A DNA stretch of 64,000 nt, taken from contig NW_019775601.1 in the NCBI RefSeq assembly GCF_001039355.2, forward strand, positions 170,387 through 234,386. The letters run 5' to 3'. This document shows positions 1 through 11,800 of the stretch, piece by piece. Numbering within the stretch: position 1 is the first letter of the stretch; every line of letters begins with the position of its first letter. Below the pieces are notes generated by a model, which did no database searches, had not been told where the DNA came from, and worked only from the letters and a program-made list of their open reading frames with translations. Source of the stretch: Lingula anatina (taxonomy: Eukaryota > Brachiopoda > Lingulata > Lingulida > Lingulidae). The translations under genes and the position numbers were made by a program.

Positions 1-74
1 TGTTCTAATAATAGAAACAATGTAACAGACTTTATTCGTGCATATAAATAATGGTTATTAAAACTATCTTTAAG

Positions 75-2832
75 GGTTGGCTGAACAACCGTATACCTGC
101 TGAAGCTGACATTCTACAAGGGCTGTTTGACAAAATCTTTGATGACATCTACAACTATGCCTCAGTCAGCTTGGAATCCAAGATGGAGGTCTTGCAGTGC
201 AACCAGATCAGACAGGTAAATGACTCCATTGTGTATCATATATATGGTGAAGTTGGTACTTTTAATAGCACACTTTTTTCTGTTACTCAAATACTTAGTT
301 AAACTTACAAGTAAAATCACTTTCCTGAATATCTATAAATGTAATTATATGGCATGATCAAAAACTACAAGATGATCACTTTTTTCTTGATGTAGCACAC
401 ATATAATAATGTATAGTTTATCTTTCAAAGATTATTTTTAAGGTTCCTTTTGAATTTTTTTTGCCCTTCAACTAACTAAATTTTTAAAGCTCATAATTCT
501 CTTTTTCTCTCTCAACCATCTCTGTAGACCTGTGACTTGTTGGAGGGGCTGATCATACATGCCATTGACCATGACAAGGCTCACTACAGTGCCAACCACC
601 TGGAGAGAATCTTCATCTTTGCCTTGATGTGGAGCATAGGAGCTCTGCTGGAGCTGGAAGACAGAGCCAAGATGGAGGAGTTCCTGAAGTCACATGAAAG
701 TCACCTTGACTTGCCACCTGTCAAAGGAGAAGAGACCATCTTTGAATATGTGGTCAGTGCTTCAGGTAGGAGATTTTTGTCAAATTTAGTTACACAGATC
801 ATATGAGGAAAATGTTTATACTGGTAAAAAAACATGGTCAAAAATTATACATGGTCCTTGAAAAATATGTTATTGTTTTTAATACTTGTTTTTTGCATGG
901 ACTGTTGTTGATTTAGTGGTTAAATGAAAAAGATTTAGTATAAACACCAGGGGCCAATTCCATAAAAGCATTCTAACTTAGCATGATACTAGGCCTTAGA
1001 ATGATTCTAAATCCCTAGTTGTATACTTGTTAGCAATCAACTAATTTCTATTCCATAAAACCAAACTAAGAATCATTCTTACTAGTTGCTTGCTAAGATT
1101 TGGCTAGAATGGTGTATTCATAGGAAAACCACAAAACCACAGGGTCAGTTACGCCAAACAAAAGGCAGTGACAGTGAAAGTTGAGCTGATTGCAGGCTGA
1201 GGGAAGTACTGGTCAAGGCATTACCATGTATTCTATAAAAGCCCTATACAGAAAGGGGTCAAAATGGCAACTTCAGGGAAGAGACAACGAAAGCCCAATT
1301 ATTCAACACAAGAAAATCTCTTTATTGTGTTATTTATTTATTATTTATTTTGTNACTTAAATCCAAGGTTATTTCTTATTTCATTCTCTCAAGCAAGAAT
1401 AAAGTTTAGAATCTATTTTGTATGAACAATGCACGTGCTCTGTGTCCATTTAAATGTCCAGTGTATTCCTCCAAATCTGGTTGCGGCCGCCCTGGTTCGA
1501 TATCCTCAACCTGTGGTTCATTTCTATCAACTGCTATGTTGTGGAGCACTGCTGTTGCTGCAATTACTTTGCATGTATCTTCAGGATTCCTCAGTCGACT
1601 TTCAAGGTGCAGTATGTGGAATCTTCTCTTCCATCTTCCGATAGTTTGCTCTACCAAAACTCGAGTACACTTATGAGCTGAATTATAATGTTGCTCAGAT
1701 GCAGTCTGTGGGTTTAGAAGAGGAGTCATGAGCCACCTGCGGCAAGGATATCCGCTATCTCCAAGAATAAAGGCATCAACTGCCCCACTCTCCATTAGAT
1801 CCCATACTTGGCTACTTCTCAATACCCTGCTATCATGAGCTCCTCCTGGCCATCGTGCCACAATATTTGTGAATTTCCCCTTGTGGTCACAGATAACTTG
1901 CACATTGATTGAATGATATCCTTTTCTGTTCACATAGTCAGCTTCGTAACAGTGAGGGGTGTTAATCCAAATGTGAGTACCATCAACGCAACCTATCACA
2001 CCTGGGAAGTGTATGTTTCTCATCCTGTAGAACCCATCTTTGATATTGGCCATATTTTGTGCATTTGGAAATTCCACATAATCCCCAATTCTTGCTGCAA
2101 GAGCATTTGATACATGATGAATTGCACGCCAAGCGGTTTGCTGGGACACTTGCAAAGGGTCCCCAACAACATATTGGAATGTGCCTGTTGCATAGTATTG
2201 CAGGGCTATCATTACCTGCTGGCATGGTAATAAGGCATGATTTCTCCTGGTTGGATGAGTAATGTCATTTTTGACAATGTCAGTTATCAGCAAAATGCCT
2301 TCTCTGGAAAATCGGTATCTTTTTACAAGTTCCACATCATCAAAAACGTCCAACGGATTCCTTCTATCCCGAAACACTCTTTCCCGCCGCATTGCTCTGC
2401 GGAGTTCCACTATTTCTAAAATTCTCCTGGCCATCCTTACACCTCGGAGGTGTGGGTAGAAATGAATTAGAATGATACTAGTGATTTAGAAGAGACCCAG
2501 ACCTACTCTAACTTTAGCATGAAACTTAGAACTATACTAGGCTTAGAATGGTTTTATGGAATAGAGTTAGTAGGTAACTAGAGATAGAATGAAGTTTAGC
2601 AACCAACTAGGGCTTAGAATGCTTTTATGGAATTGGCCCCAGATGTTAAATCCTGGGATCTACTACACATATTTCTATCCATACTCTAGGTGAATGGGAG
2701 CACTGGCTACTGCGAGTGGAGGAATATGTGTACTCCTCAGAGTTTGTGCCAGAATTCTCCTCTATCCTTGTCCCCAATGTAGACAATGTCAGGACCAGCT
2801 TTCTGATAGAAACCATTTCAAAGCAGAGCAAA
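75..2832 (+). CDS. DNAH8: Dynein heavy chain, AAA2-AAA3 boundary exons
   Basis: Three exons (75-215, 528-765, 2690-2832) encode about 174 residues between AAA2 and the AAA3 P-loop. The first begins GWLNNRIP after a TAAG acceptor and is in phase 0. The second ends phase 1 and the third completes a glycine codon (G|GT). The third exon reads [19 protein letters not shown] and leads directly into the AAA3 nucleotide site. The intron 766-2689 is interrupted by a complete PIF/Harbinger transposon. Confidence 0.88.
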
Positions 2833-5800
2833 GTGAGTATATGTATTTACATTTTCAGAAAGCTTTAAAATATTTGCTCAGGAAAGCAATCTGCATTTGA
2901 ATGTTATTATGATTGTTCCTAATATTGTTCAAGCTATGCATCAAGAATGACCTGTAACTGATAGACTTGCCTGGCACATTGTTGTTCACTTTTAACATTA
3001 TATATTGCAGACCAGCACTTGATATTCATTTTATTCCTTAATGTCAGGAAATAAAATTAGTCACATTTCCTCTCTCTCTATATTCTTCATAACAGTACTT
3101 AGTTCACTTTGTAGGCTGTGTTGTTGATTGGTGAGCAGGGTACAGCCAAGACTGTGATGATTCAGGGTTATATGGCCACCTATGATCCTGACCAACACCT
3201 CAGTAAGAGCTTTAACTTCTCATCAGCTTCAACACCTATGATGTTCCAGGTGAGGACATGTAACTGAACAACTTCTCTGATTACCTATTGTATGATAACT
3301 TTGTAATAAACTTAAAACAGGGTATATATTTAGTACTATTTTCACTATGTTTCATTTGTATCTTATTGAGTTGCAGGACCCTAGGTTTCTGCAGTCGCAA
3401 TGACAGCTTCACCGCAGGCTCAAGTGCATCCTGACTTAAACAGCATGATAATCTAAGTGTGTGAAATCGAATATCAGTAATCAAAAACATGAATGGTATA
3501 CAGGCAGTGATAGCAATGATTGAAAGCTATATTAAGGTTCAAAACTTAAAGTTTGAATACAATATTTTAACTTCCACAAACATTAATTATAATTTCGGAT
3601 AGAAATATAAAAGAATAAAAAATACACCTTCAAGAAAAGCATGAATGCCATGAGCTGCTTGTCCATCAGCAACTTCAGAAGTCCTTCTGCCTTCGGGTTT
3701 TCATGGCTAACAGTGGACAGGTGTGCCTCAAGAGCATTATAGGACTTGAGAAGAGCAAGAATTCCTCTCAATAAGTGTGGAAGCCACCGTGTCCCTGTCA
3801 CCTTTGGAGGATAGACACCAGACTTTACTGCCTCAATAGCTCTTTTAAGCCCCTGCTTGTTTTTGTATTATATAGAAGTAATACAAGCCAATGAAGTCGA
3901 GGGTCATCAATTTATCATACAGTTTGAGAGGCTTGGCCACATCTCTGAATGCCAAATCTAGGCGATGGCACAAACAATGTACATTTACAATCTCACTGTT
4001 TATGTTATCCTTCACCAATGTTGGTAGTACAGAGCGAGCACCGACCAGTTTGTCTGCAAATATAAAGGGAAACTTTAGTTTTAACAAGGTTACTTCTGTT
4101 TGCAAATTAAAGTAAGATGTCCTTTATTCCCTTTATATGAATGAAAGAAAATTTATAAACAACAAAAAAAGTTATCATGTTTCTTTAAACTGAAACTAAA
4201 TTATTTATTTACCCTTGTCAGTTTGATTCTTCTGAAGTACTTCTATTCAATCAAGTGTTCATACAGGTCTTGGGATTTTGTAGACTTGGATGAACTTATA
4301 TCCAAAAACCTTTCAGAGACATTTCCTTTAAAACAAGTCCTGATATAAACAGTTTCTTGTTCATTGCCCGCGATGTCTGTGCTTCCATCCATCAAAAATG
4401 AAAAAAAAAAGGGCNAATATGTTATTGTATTTAATACTTGTTTTTTTGCATGGACTGCATGTTGATTTAGTGGTTAAATGAAACAGTGTTAGTATTAACA
4501 CCAGATGTTAAATCCTGGGATCTACTACACATATTTCTATCCATACTCTAGGTGAATGGGAGCACTGGTTACTGCGAGTGGAGGAATATGTGTACTCCTC
4601 AGAGTTTGTGCCAGAATTCTCCTCCATCCTTGTCCCCAATGTAGACAATGTCAGGACCAGCTTTCTGATAGAGACTATTTCAAAGCAGAGTAAAGTGAGT
4701 ACATGTTCTTACACCTTTTGAATATTTGCTCAGGAAAAGAGTCTGCATTTGAATGCTGTTATGATGGTTTCTAATATTGTGCAAACTGTGCATCAGGAAT
4801 AGCCTGTAACTGATACACTTGCCCAAAACATTGTTGGGCACTTAAAACATTATTTATTGCAGACCAATGCTTAATACTCCCTTTATTCCTTAATTTCAAG
4901 TAATGAAATAAGTTACATTTCCATTATAACATTATTTATTTCAGATCAACACTTAATATTTGGTTTATTCCTTAATGTCAGGGAATTAAATTAGTCGCAT
5001 TTAATCTGTATATTTCCTAAATATATTAGCAATTTATATACATGTTTTTTTTCCTTTTGTAGGCTGTGTTGTTGATTGGTGAGCAAGGTACAGCCAAGAC
5101 TGTGATGATCCAGGGTTATATGGCCACCTATGATCCTGACCAACACCTCAGCAAGAGCTTCAACTTCTCATCAGCTTCAACACCTATGATGTTCCAGGTG
5201 AGGACATGGAACTTTTTAGTGGAAAGCAAATTGATTATAATTTGCCACTCTCCTTACACTAGACCAGGTAATAACACCTTTTAGATCAATGCCTCCAGAT
5301 TGGGGCCAATTCCCAAAATTCAAGATCCTCTGTGGCATTGAACACATTTTCTGTTTCTGTGTCAAATCTTTGCCTTATTGCATCACAGAACCTTTGCAAA
5401 ATTTTGTTCCTATGTGCTGTTGATGGAGTTGGCCCTGACAGTTGAACACCACCATACACCACAGTATCAATAACTTGCTGTACAGCAGCACTGGTCCTAA
5501 TATTTAACAATATTGGTACAAATTCTATTCAAAGTAGACTAAAAAAAACAAATAACATGATTGAATATTAAGAGAAATTTTTCTGAAAATGTGACATTTT
5601 GTGTTTAATAAATTTAAACCTGTTGTGCTTTAACTGAAATTGGTATATCTGATATCATAATAAATCTTAGATGAACTGTGTATTTAAGTTTTACCATTTC
5701 CTAAATTTCACAAACCTAAAAAAATAAAAAACAAAAGTATTCATAAAATATAAGTATAGTACCTTTCCTTTTTCTCACTTAGAAGCTCAACTGTAGAATC

Positions 5801-8800
5801 GACCCAAACAAGGCTGACAGGACTCTAGGTTTCTGCAGCCGCAATGACAGCTTTATTGCAGGCTCCAGTGCATCCTGACTTAAACAGCATGATAATCTAA
5901 GTGTGTGAAATCGAATATCAGTAATCAAAAACGTGAATGGTATACAGGCAGTGATTGCAATGATTGAAAGCTATATTAAGGTTCAAAACTTAAAGTTTGA
6001 ATACAATATTTTAACTTCCACAAACATTAATTATAATTTCGGATAGAAATATAAAAGAATAAAAAATACACCTTCAAGAAAAGCATGAATGCCATGAGCT
6101 GCTTGTCCATCAGCAACTTCAGAAGTCCTCCTGCCTTCGGGTTTTCGTGGCTAACAGTGGACAGGTGTGCCTCAAGAGCATTATAGGACTTGAGAAGAGC
6201 AAGAATTCCTCTCAATAAGTGTGGAAGCCACCGTGTCCCTGTCACCTTTGGAGGATAGACACCAGACTTTACTGCCTCAATAGCGCTTTTAAGCCCCTGC
6301 TTGTTTTTGTATTATATAGAAGTAATACAAGCCAATGAAGTCGAGGGTCATCAATTTATCATACAGTTTGAGAGGCTTGGCCACATCTCTGAATGCCAAT
6401 TCTAGGCGGTGGCACAAACAATGTACATTTACAATCTCACTGTTTATGTTATCCTTCACCAATGTTGATAGTACAGAGCGAGCACCGACCAGTTTGTCTG
6501 CAAATATAAAGGGAAACTTTAGTTTTAACAAGGTTACTTCTGTTTGCAAATTAAAGTAAGATGTCCTTTATTCCCTTTATATGAATGAAAGAAAATTTAT
6601 AAACAACAAAAAAAGTTATCATGTTTCTTTAAACTGAAACTAAATTATTTATTTACCCTTGTCAGTTTGATTCTTCTGAAGTACTTCTATTCAATCAAGT
6701 GTTCATACAGGTCTTGGGATTTTGTAGACTTGGATGAACTTATATCCAAAAACCTTTCAGAGACATTTCCTTTAAAACAAGTCCTGATATAAACAGTTTC
6801 TTGTTCATTGCCCGCGATGTCTGTGCTTCCATCCATCAAAAATGAAAAAAAAAAAGGCATTCATTCAACAATTTTCTAATTGATGCGTGCTCGGTTTCTG
6901 CAATACTGTTTACAAATGATGCAGCAGCCCTGTTATTCATGTATGTTGTCCCTAAGTCCAAGTTTTTAGCAATGTCAAGCTTGCAAAGCCAGGTGAAATC
7001 TGTCAGTGGCCCGTTATGTTTCGCAATGGCATGCGCATTACGAAATATTTACCTTTAGACGATCTCTTTCTGCTGTCTGAAGTTTACACAGGGTCTGCCC
7101 AGCCTGTGACCAGGTTTTCTCTTTGTCAGTTTTCTTTTTGTTCATGAAGGAACTCTGGGCCCTAACGTGCCCCTTAGCCAACTCGTGGTCATTCACTGTG
7201 GACATACAAAAATTGTCAGAGCCCACAATGAAGACTTTTGACTTCTGCTGCTGGTAGTCGTTGCTGTAATACTCCTGGCTCTCGGAACAGAACATTTTTT
7301 TCAGCTCAGGATTGGATGTCAGCCATGGCCTATCTTCTCTCCATTTGTCACTGAATTTCCGTTCAACTCGTTTCTTTTCATATTCTTTTTGTTTCTTACT
7401 TTTCTCTTCCTCGTTTGTCTTGCTGTATTTTGCAGAGGACCATAGAGAGCTATGTCGACAAGCGTATGGGCAGTACATATGGTCCCCCAGGTGGTAGGAA
7501 GATGACGGTGTTTGTAGATGATGTCAATATGCCTATCATCAATGAGTGGGGAGATCAGGTGAGGGGCAGGTTTTTGTGTGCTTTTTATTTAAATTGAATT
7601 AGGTACTTTAAGACTTTTCTATGATCATCATCACTGATATGTTTCAAGATGGTAATTTGTAGTAATAATAATAAATTATATTTATTTGAAGTCTAAAATC
7701 CAATAAATTCAGAAGACATTTCAATGTTNNNNNNNNNNNNNNNNNNNNNNTGGCACAAACAATGTACATTTACAATCTCACTGTTTATGTTATCCTTCAC
7801 CAATGTTGATAGTACAGAGCGAGCACCGACCAGTTTGTCTGCAAATATAAAGGGAAACTTTAGTTTTAACAAGGTTACTTCTGTTTGCAAATTAAAGTAA
7901 GATGTCCTTTATTCCCTTTATATGAATGAAAGAAAATTTATAAACAACAAAAAAAGTTATCATGTTTCTTTAAACTGAAACTAAATTATTTATTTACCCT
8001 TGTCAGTTTGATTCTTCTGAAGTACTTCTATTCAATCAAGTGTTCATACAGGTCTTGGGATTTTGTAGACTTGGATGAACTTATATCCAAAAACCTTTCA
8101 GAGACATTTCCTTTAAAACAAGTCCTGATATAAACAGTTTCTTGTTCATTGCCCGCGATGTCTGTGCTTCCATCCATCAAAAATGAAAAAAAAAAAGGCA
8201 TTCATTCAACAATTTTCTAATTGATGCGTGCTCGGTTTCTGCAATACTGTTTACAAATGATGCAGCAGCCCTGTTATTCATGTATGTTGTCCCTAAGTCC
8301 AAGTTTTTAGCAATGTCAAGCTTGCAAAGCCAGGTGAAATCTGTCAGTGGCCCGTTATGTTTCGCAATGGCATGCGCATTACGAAATATTTACCTTTAGA
8401 CGATCTCTTTCTGCTGTCTGAAGTTTACACAGGGTCTGCCCAGCCTGTGACCAGGTTTTCTCTTTGTCAGTTTTCTTTTTGTTCATGAAGGAACTCTGGG
8501 CCCTAACGTGCCCCTTAGCCAACTCGTGGTCATTCACTGTGGACATACAAAAATTGTCAGAGCCCACAATGAAGACTTTTGACTTCTGCTGCTGGTAGTC
8601 GTTGCTGTAATACTCCTGGCTCTCGGAACAGAACATTTTTTTCAGCTCAGGATTGGATGTCAGCCATGGCCTATCTTCTCTCCATTTGTCACTGAATTTC
8701 CGTTCAACTCGTTTCTTTTCATATTCTTTTTGTTTCTTACTTTTCTCTTCCTAGTTTGTCTTGCTGTATTTTGCAGAGGACCATAGAGAGCTATGTCGAC

Positions 8801-11800
8801 AAGCGTATGGGCAGTACATATGGTCCCCCAGGTGGTAGGAAGATGACGGTGTTTGTAGATGATGTCAATATGCCTATCATCAATGAGTGGGGAGATCAGG
8901 TGAGGGGCAGGTTTTTGTGTGCTTTTTATTTAAATTGAATTAGGTACTTTAAGACTTTTCTATGATCATCATCACTGATATGTTTCAAGATGGTAATTTG
9001 TAGTAATAATAATAAATTATATTTATTTGAAGTCTAAAATCCAATAAATTCAGAAGACATTTCAATGTTAAAAAAAAAAAAAAACAAGTTCAAGAGAAGG
9101 AAAAGTCAAGAACATGTATAATTAATTACACTGCCTAAATATATTTTAATGGACACTACAAAATTGATGTTTAAGTTAAACAAATGTCAGTAACCAGTAT
9201 TTATCCTACACAACAGGTGACTAATGAGATCACACGCCAGATGATGGAGATGCATGGTATGTACAGCCTGGAGAAACCAGGAGACTTCACCCATATTGTA
9301 GATGTCCAGTTCATTGCTGCCATGATCCAACCTGGAGGAGGAAGAAATGATATACCACAGAGACTGAAGAGACAGTTCTCCATCTTCAACTGCACATTGC
9401 CATCAAATAACTCTATTGATAAGATATTTGGTAAGGCAAGACCTAAGTGATCTGTGCAATTTGATGCAGTAACAAAAATGAAGTGGTAGTCATTAAATAC
9501 AGCATTTAGAAATGAATGTATAAATGACGCTCAAAAACAAAACTCAGTGCATTGTTTTGCATTGTACTTGTCTTTGAAAGTGAAGCCCTTCAGGAAAGCA
9601 ACTGCAAAATATATATAATTTTTTATGTCAGCATTATTGTTATAATAATGTAATGGTGTGTCATGCTGTGTTCCAGGTATCATTGGTGAAGGTTACTTCT
9701 GCTCCACCAGGTTTTGCCCAGAAGTGGTAGAACTGATCAAACAACTGGTGCCAGCCACTAGAATACTATGGCAGCAAACCAAGGTAAGGGCAGACGAAAT
9801 TTATAAGTTGGTTAGAAGCTTATAGTCTTACTAAAATGTCATGATCTGTATGGCACAAATATTTGACACATTGTTCAAGTTAAAGCAGACCTTTAAACTA
9901 ACACTCTAAGAGAGATTGTTTACACTCTGCATGCTTGGGGAAAAATTGCAAACTTTTGATTTTGTACCATTTTCTGGTGTCTTTCCATAATCTAGGGTCA
10001 GAGTCTACACTTTTCCTTTTAATGATATTTTTAGGTGAAAATGCTTCCCACACCTGCCAAGTTCCACTACATCTTCAACCTGCGTGATCTGTCCCGTATC
10101 TGGCAGGGCATGTTGACCATCAAGGGAGACGAGTGTGCTTCCTCCAGTGTCCTCATGGCACTCTGGAAAAATGAATGTTACAGGGTGATAGCTGACAGGT
10201 GACTGTTCTATTTTGTCATAGGGGTCAATTCTGAGGATATTTTCCTTTCTGTTTCTGTCTTTGCATATATGCAGGGTATATACTAGTACCTGAAGCAGTG
10301 CTTAGAGTCTATTGATTTATCTAGAAATTTTGCTTAACAGGAGCAGGCATTTTTATTCAGATTACCTAGAAAGATGGGTAATGAGCATTTCGTGTAATTG
10401 AAACAAATTTTTTTTTTAATTTTACTAAAATTGAGTTAATTTAAATAGTCTGTACTGATTGAAAGGTGTCAGATGTGAAGACAGTTTTACTTTTAGAATT
10501 AAAAACTTCAGCATTATGTAAATATTTGTGCGTTTCCCATTAGGTTTACCAATGAAGATGACAAGAAGTGGTTTGAGGAAGCAGTGATCCGTGTAGCCAA
10601 GGAACATGTGGGTGAGGAATATGCAGAGATGGTGAAGGAGACACATTACTTTGTGGACTTCCTGAGAGATGCCCCAGAACCAACTGGAGAAGAACCAGAA
10701 GATGCTGAAATAGAGACACCTAAACTTTATGAACCAGTCAGTGAAGCAAAATATTAAACACATTTCTCATTCTGCGCTGTTTGCAGGAATGTTGATTAAA
10801 TTCAAAAGAAAGTATTGCTTTACATGCATGTTATAGCTCGCTCTTTGTTAGATACTCAGGATATTTATTTATTTGTTTATTTTTTTTATTTATTTTTTTA
10901 GTGTCAGAATTACCTGTAGTCTTAAGTATCAGGTATTAGATTTTTAACTGTTACATAAGCCTCCACAGTTTCCTCCAGTGGTGATCACATCATTCACTTT
11001 TATTTAATTGTGACTATATTTTCTCAATAAAGAGGGTTTTGTCTTAGATCCCCAGCTTTGAAGAGTTAAAGGAGCGTCTCCAGTTCTTTGTTGCCAACTA
11101 CAATGAGACCATTCGAGGAGCCCACATGGATTTGGTGTTCTTCCAGGATGCCATGGTGCATTTGATTGTGGTAAGTGTATCAGAATACAGGGTTGTCATC
11201 CTATGTACTTCCCTTGAAGACAAAGATATGAAATTAAGACTGAGGGAAAGTTAATGCAAATAGTTCCCATTATGGCATCAACTGGTACATGTTCATATTT
11301 AGAAAATGAAAAACTACAATGCATCTCCATGTTTTAGATTTCCCGTATTATCCGTACTCCTCGTGGTAATGCCCTCTTGGTTGGAGTAGGAGGCTCAGGA
11401 AAACAGTCCCTTACAAGGCTGGCCTCATTTATTGCTGGGTACAAGATCTACCAGATAACTCTTACAAGGTTTGTGGAATCATCAACATAACTTGTCCTTT
11501 GCTTATGAGTAATTCACACAAGTGTATTTTTTGGTATCAGAATTAATTATTTTAGAAATTGTCTAAGAATTTTTAATGCTTGCGTGTGCCTAAGGACTAC
11601 TAAATGACCAATATTATTAGATATATATCAGTGTTAGAAATTGAGGCTGGACCGTCTGCCCGGGGCTGACAACTTTCAGAACAGGCTGAGAAGTTTTCCA
11701 CCCCAGCAGACATTCAGTCCAGCTACTTTTCAAGATGGCTGCACTTTTGGTCCAGCAACTAATTTTCCTAAATGGCAAACACTGATATATATCTAATATA

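Larger units (their letters stand above)
951..2639 (-). mobile_element. PIF/Harbinger DNA transposon, apparently recent
   Basis: Terminal inverted repeats of about 26 bp (starting GGGCCAATTCCATAAAAGCA) lie at 951-976 and, inverted, at 2614-2639. Further subterminal similarity includes CTAGTTG and CTATTCCATAAAACCA blocks. The flanks carry a 3-bp target duplication, CAG, at 948-950 and 2640-2642; CWG/TWA triplets are typical of this superfamily. The second allele in the window has the uninterrupted site at 4502-4504 with a single CAG. An intact transposase ORF and a truncated Myb/SANT-like ORF lie inside. An assembly N at 1354 means the interior may be incomplete. Confidence 0.93.

Noticed and set aside
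7038-8636. Host gene antisense to dynein (zinc-finger-like ORFs)
   Set aside because: Frameshifts, lost finger cysteines and hAT catalytic-type motifs show a decayed transposon rather than a host gene.
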